Assembly: GCA_023053545.1 (NCBI GenBank)
Contig: JAKZAN010000005.1
Location: 3,100,001 to 3,164,000, forward strand
Source of the DNA: Lepidurus packardi
Taxonomy: Eukaryota > Arthropoda > Branchiopoda > Notostraca > Triopsidae
Reading direction: 5' to 3'
DNA length: 64,000 nt
The notes under the pieces were generated by a model that saw only the letters and a list, made by a program, of their open reading frames with translations, made no database searches and had not been told where the DNA came from. Shown here piece by piece: positions 14,157 through 27,400 of this stretch; within the stretch, counting starts at the first letter, position 1, and the number at the start of each line of letters is the position of its first letter. Both the position numbers and the translations under genes were made by a program.

Positions 14157-17100
14157 TTAATTTTTAGCAGCTGCTCTATCTGATATCTGCGCAATGAAGT
14201 TTTCGGCTGTCTCCGTTTCCTCGGCCACAGCCAAAGGTGCGCCAATTGTTCCGGTCCCACTAAGCGTCTTCGTCTAGTTTCAGGATTTTAAAATGAAAAG
14301 AAACAAGAAGTAAAACTCATTAGAAATGCAATCTATTACAGCTATTAAAGCCCACACTCCAATGAAGCTTTCGCATTCCTAAGGTTAAGGGTTAAGCGTA
14401 GCCGCATTGGAAAAACCCGTAAAAAAATTGACATGCACGTTTCCAGGCGAATTAAGAAAAAAGATACAATTAGTCAGATAATCCCAGCAGACGCGTTCCT
14501 TGTTCCCAACGCATGCCCTTCATGTCCGTCAATACTAACCTCAGTATGGGTACGAACGGTTCTTGTGGACTTGACATCACCTAAAACTATACAAATACGG
14601 AACTGTGAAAACGCAAGTGTAACATGCCAACCTTGATATTTGCAACTTTCACTGCCTCGGACAAATAAACTTTCTGATCAACCCTATGCCTAACTACCCA
14701 TACATATTCCACAATGGATAATTTCACATTTTCTTTCTTTTTTTTTTATAAAAAAAGGAAAAAGAAAACTATGTAGAGCTTACCTTCCGCTGCATTGATA
14801 AGAGTTTCTGAAGATGTTATAGTGGTGGTTTTGGAAACAACTACACGTTCGGATTTGACTTCTTTTACTTCCATCACGCGACTTTCCTCCAAGGCCGCCC
14901 TGGAAAATAAAAAAATTCAGACATAAATAAATAACCAAAAAAGAAATACCAATACGACAGGATAATGACAATAATAATCTCCGCTAAACGACCAAAAAAC
15001 GTTATGGTGCTAATAAAATGGAACGTCTCATTTCAAACCGATTGAAGGACTAACGTAGGGTAGGATAATAAAGAGAAAATCGCGAAAGGATTTTTTGTTC
15101 GTTTTGTTAATTGCGTCAATTAACTTCGTGTACTGAAACTGAAAGCGAAAGAGCGATACTTACATCAAATGATCCTTAACGGAGTCTATAGTCATATCGC
15201 TCAAACTCAAGCCAGACATGTCATGATCCAATGGGGGAGAGGGTGCAGGGGCGTGGGATGGAGAGCCCACGCCTTTTCCGTTTGGCGTGTCACCCAGCTC
15301 GGGCAAGGCTACTTTGTTTTCCTCTTTCTTCTCGGCTTCTTCTCCGGTTACTTTCTCTTCTTCCTGTGGGATTCCAGCCGCTGTGCTGGGCACAGGAGTT
15401 GTTGGTTTTTGCTCACCCTCTTCTTTGAGCGGTGGGCGTGCCCCTTCCGCTAAGGCCAAGTGACAACGCAGACTGAGGAATGTCCGAGCGCTGAGAGCAA
15501 ACCGTTGGATTTCTGAAGATGAATGCAGGTAGAAACCTTCTCCAGCGGGCGAAAATACTAAACTGCTATTTCCACTGTAATACAAGACAAAAAATTGAAA
15601 CGTGACAGACTAATGAAAGCTGAAGTTGGGAATGGAAAAAAATTTCAAGGAGAGAAGAAGAAAACGTACTGAATGTCCTCTTTGCGTAAGGCGTTGGCGG
15701 TAATTTGCCGCCGCAGCTCAGGCAAACTTAAAACAGACACATCACCGATGTTGGTAAGACCGATTACGCAGTTCTCTCCATAGGTTGGATCCGCCAAGGA
15801 CAAGAAGGGCACAACAGCCACACGCCGAATCCGAGCTCCGTCATATGCTGTGAGCTTCATTTTGCCGTGCGGGCGCAAATTCGGTAAGTTAAACATCTAG
15901 AATAGGTGTGACAGTGAGTAATGCGATCTACTAGATTCACAAAGATGATTGCAAACTGATTAATATTGATAATCAAATCACAAAATGGCTAAAAACAGTA
16001 CTGAAGGATCTCAATAAACGATGAACAAAGAATGATAAAAGAAGATTGAGAATTAATTTTTTTCGAAAATGGAAAGCAAAGGGAAAAATATACAATGGAA
16101 GTTGTGTAAAATGAAAGTTACATACATCTATCAGTCACGAAAACTGATCGAATCATTAAAAGGTGACAAATAAATGATAAAAACTATCAAATAATTATGA
16201 AAAATTATGAAAACCTATCAACGCAATCAAAATTAATCAAAACGATCAAAAAATGAAAAAAAAACTTGAAAACGAATCCATGTGATTGAAAGATCAAAGA
16301 TGTCTTTAAATGACTAAAAGGAATGATTTTAAAAATATTCACGATACCCAAATCTATCGTGATCAAAACTGATAAAAAAAAAGGCTAAAAAAGTGCCAAA
16401 ATTATGAATATCAGAAGGGTATTTAGACAGAGGTAATTCAAAATCCATACTGGACATAGCGAACAGATAGCTTGAACGCTAGTGATAAAGATATTGACTA
16501 TTGAGTGATAGAATATACCTTAAACTGCTCCTCAGAACATATCAAAACTCTATGAGGTCCCGGATTTTCGCCTTCATGTTTGGTGCTCTGCTCCAGACTG
16601 CTGTGGTGCAAAGGTGCGCAAGTGGCATCAACGATACTAATGGCAATTACGGGTGCTCGATGGCGCAATTGGATTTCCTTCGCTAACGTGGCAGTGACGT
16701 CCTCTTCCTCGCGTTTGGACGGCATACTTAACGTGAAAACGAACACAGCACCGCTATTCGTGCCTGCCCACAACGTAGGACTAACTGCTTGGGCTAAAAT
16801 AGAGAAAACCAACACAATAATTGAATTTTGAATAACAAATACGAAAAAACTAAATTTTGCGGAAACAAATCAAGTAAATACACGCAACAAAAAAACGTAA
16901 AAAAAATATTACAAAACCTAAGAAAGTATCAAATTCTCAACAAATAACCACACCAATGAGAAAACAATTACACAGTAAGAAGATTTCCTAGAAATAACCA
17001 AAAAAGATAGTTATAATGTTTACTAAAAACGGGGCTAAAGAAATGCCAAAACATTGCTTTCAAAAATCAAAACAAGTCATGAATATAAAGCTCATAGAAA

Positions 17101-20100
17101 CCCTTCTTAAAAGACTACATTATAATATTACAGAAATATTACAAAATTATAAAAAAGGTTATATTTTTACCGTTGACAAGATAGGTTTTGGCCATGTAGA
17201 GACAACGAACCATGGATCCCATAGAGTCATCTGCCGAACGTGCTTCAACTTGTCTTTCGACCGGACGCGCTTCAGCTGCTGTAGTTGCCCCGCTTGCACT
17301 TTCCCTAATAAAATATATTAAGCGATTTTACCCAATGTTTATTTTTTTCTTTGAAAATGTAAAAAGAATTGTACCCTTTTTCTTTTCCTTTCCCTGTATC
17401 TCCAGCTCGACCTCGCTGGGAGCGTCCTTTACGCAAACGACGGAAGGACTCGCGGAGCGATTTTTTGAACGATTTGCGCCTGGTCATGGGATGCTCGCCA
17501 GCAGTGGCTAAATCTTGTGGCAACAGTGTACACTTGGAAGTAACCGCCTTTTTATGAACAATATCGTAAAGGGCAAGCCCGTGGGCTGTTCCCAAGGCCA
17601 GCAAACCCCATTCAATTTGCAAAGCCAATGCTGTGATCGCGGCTGGTGGATGAAGCTGCACTACAGCAGTCGGTTGGAAGCCAGGAGCGAAAGTCACGGC
17701 TGAAGACTGCACTGCCAGTTTGTCATGGGCTTTCCATACAAAGCCATCACGATCGGACACTATATTAATCAACGTAACCTAAAACAAACCAGAAAAGTAT
17801 TTAGCGATCCTTCGCTTATTGATTTTTGCTCGTCTTAGTCTACCGGAATCTCAATACTATTCTCTTCGTCTTTCAGTTCGGCTAATATCAATTGACCTGC
17901 AGTGCCCGCCACGGCTAAAGTACCTCCTTCGGGGTCAAGCCACAATTTCTTCACTGCCAAACGCGGATCATCCGAATATGGGTCAAAAGTTCCCACCTAC
18001 GAAAAAACCAAGAGCTTATATTAACCACCAGAATTTCGAAAATATTTTAAAAAGAATGACAATAATGCAACATAGGCGTTATTCTGTCTTAAGGATATAT
18101 GGAAGTCAATCACAATTTACTTTTCTAAAAGGTGGCCACTCATCCTCCTCAGCCGGAGGCGGAGGACCGTCCAAATCGTCGGTAATGAAAGCAGGCGCTG
18201 TGGTAAGTTTTAACAAGTGCTTGAGAGCAGGGCTGGAAGCATTCCACAAGTTAACAGATCCATCTTCATGGCCTGTTAATAAGACTGTGGTCGGTATCAA
18301 TGGCGCCTCGTCCGCTGACGCATCACAAACACCGCCGTTAATTGGCCATGCCTATACGAGACTCAAGGTTAACAGATGGAAGCGAACCCAAATAGGTACA
18401 AATGAAGGCCAGATAATCATAAAGGACTGGTAATGATCAGTGACTTACTCGTTCGCTCTGAGCTGCTGTCTTTTGTTTCTTGCCAGATGCCTTGATGCGC
18501 TCCATGAAAGCTTGGTCAATTTGTGCCACGTGTTGGGCTGTTACAGCACTGGCATGCAGTGAAGCCAAATACGGTTGGGCGTGGACAGGCCAATTGTCAC
18601 TTATCAAGTCGATCACTATAAGCTCTTCCTCGGCCAAAATGACCAGCGCTTCCGGCACATCTTTTTCACCTAAAACAAAACAAAAACTCAATAAAGTATC
18701 CTTAGCATCGGAAAAAAATCCTAACCAATGATACGCAACAAGATTATTATATTTAATTAGCTAGATTAGAAAGTCTGGGGTAGAAACCATCATTACTTTC
18801 AACAGATAAAACGGTGAAGAAATCAATAACGCGAGACGTCACATCGAAAACCACGTGCTTCTCGCCATGGATGACAGAAACCGTATTCTTTTCACCATAA
18901 GACGCTCGCGGCATACCACCAAGAAAGACATAATAATCATCCCTAAAAAATAAGAAAACTGGTTACGTCAAAGTTATTTATTACAAAAAATTGGAGAGAA
19001 TGTTACCCTGGGCTGCCGTGATACTGAATTTTGGAAATGGGTTTGCATGGAAACGGGCCATACGGAGTACTTGGCTTTTGCTCTAGTTTCGACCCCACGT
19101 TCCATGTAATGTACGATCCATCGTTGTGTGACGTCACGATTTGCTCACTGCTAGGACTCCATGACAGACTTTCTAATTGCTGATTAACCAAAAATGTCTA
19201 GCAAAACGAAACAAAAAGTCAGAAAACAGTCGCAAAGTGGCGAAGAACGACAGCAAATAATTATACCTGGTCTGCCGTCAATGCTCTAAGGTTCCACAAG
19301 ACCAACAATCCGCGATTATAGCCAATAAGAACCTTTTCAGGATACAGCGGATGTTGCGTGATGGCTTCGACTGGTCCAGGGTTGATTTTAAAGTCCTCGG
19401 TCACACTAGAAAAATAAATATGGGAAAAATGCATTCCGTTACATCAACTCCTTTCTGCTGAGGTCGTTTTTTTTTTGTTTTTTTGTTTTCACTTTTGCAT
19501 GACGACATCCAAATATATAACGGTTTCCGTCATCTCAAACGAGTGCGTGTCCAAGAGATAAATATTGCCACTTTCGGTACCGATAAACAGATGCTCCTTG
19601 GTTCGTTCCACATACAAGGCCGAAACTTTCTTCAGTCTGAAAATAAAACCAACACAATAGGGCCGTGACTAATTTTCCAATAAGTATTTGAATTACTAAC
19701 TTTCCTTCCAGCGAATGTTGCTTCTTCTCTTCCAAAACAGGATGGCTTCCATCATCTCCGCTATTAATCTCCCACAGGTGTAATGAATTGTCGTCGCACA
19801 ACGAAATCAAACGCCCCTAGTGCCAACACGATACCACAACGTTAGCTTGGCTAATACATACTTTGGAAAAGAAAATTAGCCCATTACCTCTCCTGGTAGA
19901 AACAGCAGTTTTTGTACGGTTGCCTCGGCGTTTGTATGCTGACCATAAAATTCTACTCCTGGAGCTCCAAAACTGTTTCAATTGGGAATTTCCAAGTTAA
20001 GGAAAATTGGATTGTTAAGACAAAAATAAAACAAATATAATAAACTAGAATGCAATTAAGAATGCCCTTTCCACTTCCTGCAACATTGCCCTTTATCATT

Positions 20101-20544
20101 CGTCGCCTACGCAAGTCCCACACACATTTTCAGCCACATTTGTATGTGGCTAGTGGGGTTCGTGAAAATTAACCTTCGTAACCGGTTCTGGCCTTGCTGT
20201 GGCTGAATGTTTTCCACAGTGCCCAAGTTAAACCACGCATTCTGTCTCTCTCTCTCTCTTTCTACTATTATTACAGATAAAAAAGGATACACTTTGATAG
20301 CCCCAGTTTTGGTGGCCAAAGCCAAAAGACGAAGTTCTGGGTCCCATGCCAATGCTGAAGGTTTGCTCGGAAATCCGTGCTGAATGGTCTGTTAATGAGA
20401 TTTTGTCAATGGTACGGAATTAGTTACAGATTAAAACGTTATTAAGCTAGGAAAACTCACCTTCTGAAAAAGGAAAAGTTCCTTTTGCAAGCGAGCGCGT
20501 TCGGCAGTGGGTTGCGAACCCTTCCCACGGATGAATTTCAACAT
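14157..20544 (-). CDS. l(2)gl: lethal giant larvae homologue, WD40 cell-polarity protein
   Basis: A cortical scaffold that sets basolateral polarity with Scribble and Dlg, opposes aPKC/Par6 and binds myosin II and SNAREs. Nineteen coding exons: 20544-20461, 20388-20291, 19972-19888, 19816-19701, 19636-19493, 19405-19267, 19197-19007, 18942-18797, 18669-18449, 18351-18121, 17996-17844, 17778-17375, 17304-17171, 16793-16519, 15896-15670, 15574-15164, 14899-14784, 14580-14540 and 14273-14157, giving 1110 aa. The N-terminus is [21 protein letters not shown]40 blocks include [42 protein letters not shown] and [15 protein letters not shown]. The aPKC phosphorylation loop [18 protein letters not shown] lies at about residues 636-653, with serines 639, 643 and 647. 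The second half carries [13 protein letters not shown] and [12 protein letters not shown]. One 3' exon is only 41 bp. An acceptor lies ~20 bp upstream of the ATG, so a 5' UTR intron is likely. Confidence 0.97.
15897..16518. repeat. A-rich low-complexity intron of Lgl with ATCAAA/ATGAAA-type words
   Basis: This 622-bp intron is far longer than its 60-90-bp neighbours. On the plus strand it is filled with short A-rich words such as atcaaa, gatcaaa, atgaaaa and gataaaaa at irregular spacing. The next intron (16794-17170) has a similar, weaker character. It is more like degenerate low-complexity sequence than a strict tandem repeat. Confidence 0.55.
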
Positions 20545-22148
20545 TGTGAAAGTTCCAGCTGCGAAGAATCAAGAAAGACGGTTATAAGTCAACTGACTGC
20601 TTTCTTTGCTTTTACATGCCTAGGATAATTTAATTAGAAGACGGAAAGAAAATCCGGACACTTTTTTTACGAAGCAGTTGAGTCGGAATTAACAGAATGA
20701 CTAAGGAAAAAAGTGGGGCTGAAGGATTATAGACTACATACACAGCTTTGTTTGGATGGCGAAGCCTAACTTAAGCCTTTACTTAATAGACAACTATCGA
20801 TTTTGACGCTTTTAGAGTTTCTACAATTTACAGAACTACACGGCTTGACTTTTCTTGCTTTAAAAAAAAGCTTGATTTAAAATTAATAAGTTTAATACAC
20901 AGCTTTGTGATCTAACGAGCGTAAAACTTCACCAAACAAATAAAACCGTAGCAAGTGCGACGTTTCAACTTCTGCAATGCAGCTTTTGCACGTCAATAAT
21001 CGGCGGAACCGACTTTACACATTTGCGATCAATTGACGCATCGGGAATATATAGTAAATCAAAGCCATTTAAACAGTACCCGTGCTCTTGCTATCTCATG
21101 GAACTGTAAAATTAAAACACTGCGTTAATGAAAGGAAGCTAAGATCAGTACTTGCAAACACAAATATCGCGGTATCGTTTCGTTCCTATCCTACATATAA
21201 TCGACAAAATATTATTTGACGACCACACCTGTAGCTAGCTCAGCACTCATCACTCAATGAACGTGCTAAATGTACTAGATCCGGGCTAAATCTAGCATGA
21301 GATTTCTAGGGAGACAGGCGGGCCAAAACACAGACGAAGTGGGCTAATAACACTGCAAAAGGGCTGGGCCGGCGTCGAGACGCCGGCCGCGAAGTTTTTA
21401 CAAAGACTAGAGTCTCAAAAACCAACAATCAAGCCATTGATGTGAACATTACGACATGAACATGACTACCTTACCAGTGAAAAAGTTAGTATCCACAGAA
21501 GATAAATTATTTAGGAGAAAAAGCACTCAACACAGGAGCTAAACTAACCCTAAACATCGCTGGTTGACGTCAGAATGAGTTACCCATAAATCGTAGTTGT
21601 TTATGCCATGCTTAGGTGGCGTTGGCTATACTTTCAGCGCCTTTTATGGCACATCGACCTAAAGCAGGAAACATTCTGTGCCCGAAAGGTACCTATTCGT
21701 GCACATAAAAGGAAGCGTCCAATGCTATTTTTATATATATTTTCAGGATTTCAAAAATAAACTAAAACTAAAGCACGATTCTAAATTAGATTAATAAAGT
21801 GCCAATATATAAGTGAAACATTAGGGCCACTTGCTTGTAATGACTGACAAGCGAGACAAGATCAATTGTAATACTTCAGTCCTGTTTTTCCGTACCTAGT
21901 TTTGTATCTGCAAACGGATGTACTGTACGTTGTGACTACGCTATATCTTAAATATAAGTAAATGATCCGCAACGCTTTGGAGACGAAGAGTCAAAGGTGT
22001 GCACCTTTTTTTCGAATCTACCGCAAATCCTGAGATTCGTTTCCGGGTTCGTCGTTCAGGATTCTATTTTCTTTTACGAAACGGGCAGTGTTTTGACATT
22101 GAAGCAGGAGAGCAGTATACAGTATAATATCTATCGTAGTACCCGAAC
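20545..22148. promoter_or_regulatory. divergent region between Lgl and UBE2O
   Basis: 1.6 kb between two start codons facing apart, so both promoters must lie here. A 22-bp GC-rich palindrome occurs at 21367-21388 (listed separately). No other exon, tRNA or repeat is recognised. Confidence 0.5.
21367..21388. other. 22-bp perfect GC-rich palindrome
   Basis: The sequence ggccggcgtc-ga-gacgccggcc has two perfect 10-bp arms separated by two bases, inside otherwise AT-rich DNA. It lies between the divergent Lgl and UBE2O starts and could bind a dimeric factor or form a hairpin. The function is unknown. Confidence 0.85.
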
Positions 22149-25100
22149 ATGGAATCGGAATGCGAATTATTCTACGAGGACGTTGTCTTTAAAATCAACG
22201 ATAAAGGTCAGGTACGGTTTGGTATTGTCATAGAAAATTCGGCGTACATGTCCAGCGATGAAGATGACTCAGATTCAGACTCAGAACCTGACCAACCAAA
22301 GACTCGTCAACTCAAACAAGGTCAGGTCAAAGTAGCATGGCACCCGCTGGGCAACGAAGAGATTATCGCCGAAAAGAAGGTACGACTTGAACTTTATATT
22401 GTTACCGGGAAAAACCACCTGATTTACACCTTGTTTATTTGTCTTAGATTCACTTAATGGACCGTGCGTTGATGCCGGGTGACGTAGTCTGCCGAAAGGA
22501 TCCCAAATCCCGCTGCCAAAGAGGTTATTGCAAATCCGTCAAAGTATTGGCCACCGTCCAAGTTATTGGTACACAGCAAGTGCTCTGCGATATCCCTGCT
22601 GAAAAACTAAAGTCTCTTGAAGTACTTTTTTATTTAAACAAAAATTCCGGACAGGTTTTTAATTATTATTGCGTTAGGAATTCGTACCAGATGTTGCAGT
22701 GGCATTGGATAATTGGGTTGGCATGGTCCGTCGAGTCAATTCTCGCCTTACCTTACGAACTTCGGACGGCTCCGTTTGTACCATGACAGATGAACGAGCT
22801 CTAGCTTTGAAAGATATTTCAGACCGACGAAGAAGAGTAGAAAATGACATTATGAACTTACGTCTCAATTTTAACACTCACTTGGTTAGGGCACTGAATT
22901 TCATCGCTACGAGTTTTACCCTGGACAACAACTGTCTGGCAAATTATCCATGTTTGCTAGTGCTATTTGGCTAAAAGGTGGTTTACCAACGTCTGCGAAA
23001 GGCAAACATGACTCGCGTCCTTTGCGAGTCACTGTGGAAGCAATTGAAGTTACCTCGTTAAACGTCCATTGGGAATGTCAGTCCTCACTTCAGACTCCAA
23101 GTTTGGATCAACAAATGCTATGTATCGAAAAGGAAGACTTAAAGCGGTACTTTCTAAACTTAGTCATTATCTATAACATAAACATGACCTTTCTGTGACT
23201 TTTGCAGAGCGAAAATTTTAAATGTTTTCGAACCTTGCACGTTGCAAGTGGGAGACCGCAATTATTACACCATCAAAGAAACGGATGTGCTCTTTACCAA
23301 GGGTGAATGGGAGCGAACGCAGAAGGAAAAGTTGCTTGGCCATTCTCCTACCAATAACAATGTCAAGAAGGCTATACAACATGAAGGTAAAAGTTATCTC
23401 TCGTAAATTTCAACATTTTAGATTAAGATTGTTCTAATTCTAATGTATAAATTATGAATGCTTTGTAGTCCCTGAAGAAGATATAGGCCTGGAAAACGGG
23501 GAAGTAGTCAGTGGGAGCGATGACTATGAAGGCATGGAAAGCGATACAGGTTCTGAATCGGGTTCACATACGTCGAGTAGTTGCAGCAGTTTTTCCCAAA
23601 GTTCTCGTAATACTTTTGACCTTGAAATTTTCAGTTCATATCAATGGTTATCTCCATAGGTAAAATAAAAGGGTCTAAAAAGCAGGGATTAGTAACCAAA
23701 GTCTTAAAGCGTAAAAAACTTCGCCGCGCACGCACCAGAGAACAAACAACTATTTCCTTGAAGCCAGGTGAAACAATTTTGGTGGAAACGTTGGCAACTA
23801 GCTCGTGGACGGATGTGGTTTGGCAGGTAAATTTTAGTACATTTAATTGTTACTCTTTACTGTATATAGATCACTCTGGGCCTTATATCTAAAAGGCTGA
23901 GATGATTCCATTTCATTAGGACGGAACAGAGGAGCTTGGAATTCAGTCACGTCAGCTTCTGCCCATCCAACATTTGGACGACCAGGAGTTCTTCCCTGGA
24001 GACTACGTTGTACAAGGCGGCGAGGAAGGCAGCGACGTTTTGGCCTATGGAGTCGTTCAGAAAGTAGACCATCAGGGTAGAACGGCGACGGTGCAGTGGT
24101 TCAAATCGGAAAGCCATGGCGATATCCTCAAGTAACACATCCTCACGACTTCTGTCGTTCACGTCAAAAGTGTCTTTCAGCTGCTAATTTTTGTTTTATT
24201 AGATCCACGTTTGTGAAGGAATCAGACATTAGCGTCTACGATCTCAAAGACCACCCAGATTTCAAGTATCGGCCAGGTTCGATTGTCATTCGCGTTGGAG
24301 GATCGGATACAACTAGCAATGATAAAGAAAAACTTGCTTCGTCTATTGCCGGTCAAGTTCTAAATATTTCGCCTGCTGGGAAAGTAATACCTGATAAGTT
24401 ATTTTAAGAGACTTTACGATCTTATGTTTTCGGTATTCTATTAGCTTCATGTTTGGTGGGCTAATGGGGAAACGAGTTCAGTCTGGCCTCAAGAGTTGTA
24501 CCGGATCGGCGAGTACGACAGTGATGATGGTGAGCTATGGGATGATGGAGAAGAAGGAAGTGACGAGTCATGGGAAACCGAATCAGAAGAGTCAATCGTT
24601 GGTGACGGGTAAGAGCAAACTTTTCACGTTAATAGGGTTTTAGCCGCCAAAACACCAGTATTATAATATTGATAATTTTATTGATTCAGTCCATAAGTTT
24701 CTAGCAACGAAGTATTAGATTTTGTGCTTCTCCGGATAACCGTTATTAGTTACTGGCATGCATAATTATGGTTGTGACGTACCAAAAGTGACTTCCGAAC
24801 GTCTGTTACCATGTTACTTTTATTTTTCCGCGTACAAAGACCGTTAAGTGAAGCCTTGGTTATACGATCACCCTGGTTACGTCACAAAGCGACGCGATCC
24901 GGTCCTTCTAAAACTTCGTTCTATAAATAGCTTAATTATCATTTTGCGTATGATAGAAGAAAACATGTATAACTTGAAACCGATCTTTTGCTCTGTAGTT
25001 AACATTTTGGGGTGATTTTTCATATGAAAGTAAAAAAAAAAAGTCTATACAATGTTTGTTTCTTAGGGAGAAAGAGGTGCAACGATTGAAATGGGCGGTA

Positions 25101-27400
25101 ACACATTTGCGGGAATCACACTCTGCTATGCAACGTGTACAGAGTATGCTTACCCAGAACCCCTCCTTCCAAACCACGGAATTCATGCAGAAGCTATTGG
25201 AAGTGTATAAAAACTGCAGGTAATAATCTATACATATATGATATAACAATAGATATGAATATATATGCAAGGATAGCAAGCCTATGTCAAATCAAATAAT
25301 GAACTAATTACATTGACTAACTTTTTTGTTTGTCTATTTAAAGGTTCTTGGATCGGCAGCTGGGCACCACCTACTTTCACGAGTATTATTTTGAAGGTTT
25401 GATTGATCGAAAGGGTGGGTTTGGCACTCCGCGTGTATCTCAATACGTGGAGAAAGCCACGGAACACTTGCGTCGTTGTTGTGACTTAGATACATCGTCG
25501 GCACCTTTGTCCAATGCTTCGACTGTAGCTTTAGCCGAATTTGATCGCTCGATCAATCGGTTTCTCACTCAAGTGTGCAGCATCACGGATCAACTGAAAG
25601 TTATTAGTCATGAAAAAACCGAGGACGTTCCAGCTGAAACTCAAGTCGAGTCTGCCAGTACATTTTCTATTGCGTCTCAAGATAAGTCTCAAAACGAAGA
25701 AGCGAGCGGAGCCAAGCAGTTGGATGAAGCTGCGGGTTTTGCCCAGCCTGCATGTGAAATAGCCACGCTGAATATTAACAACCTCAACGTTTGCGCCCGG
25801 TTGAGTAGGTTAATGGCCCGTCAGTTGGAAAAAGTGCGTAAAGAAGTGGCTAAACGATGCGACCAACAATTGTCACCCTTACTTGAGGAACCCTTGGTGA
25901 AGTCACAATCAGCTGTGGCCCCCACAGCAGAACCAGAAATCGAAGATGACGAGCCTGAGGAAGAAGACGTGGAAAAGTTTATTGAGCTTGCGAAAGAGAA
26001 AGGGGGTAAATTTTCACTCATTCTTACCATATTGTTTTTTTTATTCATAATTTTCATTTTCGTACAGTCTTTACCTTACTGGAAACTTGTCCGTCACATC
26101 ACAAATTTGCCGGTTCGGAGTTTAAGCCCGTGGATCGTAAAATATTTCAGAAAGCAGTGCGTCAAGAAATGCACCTATTGCAAACTTCCTTGCCGACTGG
26201 AATAGACGTCAAGTGCTTCGAGGATCGTATGGATCTCTGCTCAGTCCTTATTCGAGGCCCCTTCAACACACCTTATGAGGACGGCCTGTTCTTTTTCGAT
26301 ATCCAATTGTCACCAGATTATCCGCGCGCCCCACCTCTCTGCCATTACCACTCGTATTGCTCAGATCGTCTCAATCCTAACTTATATGAAGACGGTAAAG
26401 TGTGCGTCAGTCTGTTGGGCACTTGGTCGGGGAAAGGTACGGAAGTTTGGGGACCAGGTTCTAATCTCTTACAAGTATTAGTGTCGATCCAAGGTAACCA
26501 AAGATAATGAATTAGATAAAAAAAATAGAATGTTAATTTTTTTTTATTTCAAGGCTTGATTTTAGTGTCGGAACCCTATTACAACGAAGCTGGGTACGAA
26601 CGGCAGAAGGGCAGCTTGCAAGCTCAGGAGAACTCGCGAATGTACAATGAAATGGTTCTACTCAAATTAATACAGGCTATGACGAAGATCATCCAACAAC
26701 CTCCTCCGCTGTTCCAAGATGAAGTCCGGCAGCATTTCACGGCGTGTGCTCCAAAGTAAGCGGAAAATAGACGCAAGGACGACTCGACAAAAGGGACACC
26801 GTGTACCCGACAAAAGGATGCCGGACCCCGACAGAAGGCCACCTAACCTAACCGAATCTAACTTAACCTAGCCTAAAATAACCTTGGGACGTATTCTTTT
26901 ATACGGCTTAAGCACTTTTTAATCTCTTTGATGCTTAGCCAATGAGCAGAGACTTGTTGAACTCGAAATTCTATTGGTCCCTTAAAAGATTATGGACCTG
27001 GCGTCCTTCTGTCGGGGCCCGGCGTACTTGCGTCCGGGCACGGTGTCCTTGTGTCGGGTAGAAGGAGTCCTTTTTTCAAGTCGTCCTTGTATCGTGTTGC
27101 CGGAAAAGCCTTGTCTGTGTATAGAACGGAAGAGAACTTATAACTATCGTTGTGTCGTGTCGCAGGATTATGAAGAACTTCACTTATTGGTTGGGAGTCT
27201 CAGAAGAATACAACAGGCGATCTCCCGAGGCCAAGGCAGACCAGACGTGCTTGACCGGTCCCAACTTGCCTGACTTCCCGCTACTCCCAGCCTCACGTGG
27301 TTTTTGCCTTACGTTACGTTCTGCACTGCAGCAGTTTCAGAAAGCCTGTCAGATGGTTTTAGGTCTTACGTTAGAGGATACACCGCCAGGCAACCCCTAA
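22149..27400 (+). CDS. UBE2O: (E3-independent) E2 ubiquitin-conjugating enzyme UBE2O
   Basis: A hybrid E2/E3 that ubiquitinates unassembled or mislocalised proteins. Fifteen exons: 22149-22379, 22448-22621, 22678-22836, 22890-23146, 23208-23386, 23469-23606, 23660-23826, 23920-24131, 24203-24383, 24445-24608, 25067-25219, 25344-26005, 26068-26493, 26554-26755 and 27166-27400, giving 1179 aa (human 1292). The N-terminal SH3-like conserved regions start [21 protein letters not shown] basic nuclear-localisation-like patch ([13 protein letters not shown]) comes next, then a second conserved region ([18 protein letters not shown]), an acidic/coiled segment and the UBC domain from about residue 915. 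The UBC core reads [17 protein letters not shown], with catalytic Cys about 1005 in [15 protein letters not shown]. The terminal exon ([20 protein letters not shown]) matches the human C-terminal end. A polyadenylation signal aataaa lies at about 27522. Confidence 0.95.
26770..27090. mobile_element. foldback-like MITE in the last UBE2O intron
   Basis: The last UBE2O intron (26756-27165) holds two long imperfect inverted arms, about 26775-26845 and 27002-27090. Both arms carry ccttctgtcgggg, acggtgtcc and gtcgtccttg when read in the same sense. The arms consist of repeated ~18-bp units of the form GTCCTTnTGTCGGG, as in foldback elements. The centre contains cctaacctaacc. No coding capacity is seen, so it is a non-autonomous element. 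Confidence 0.72.
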
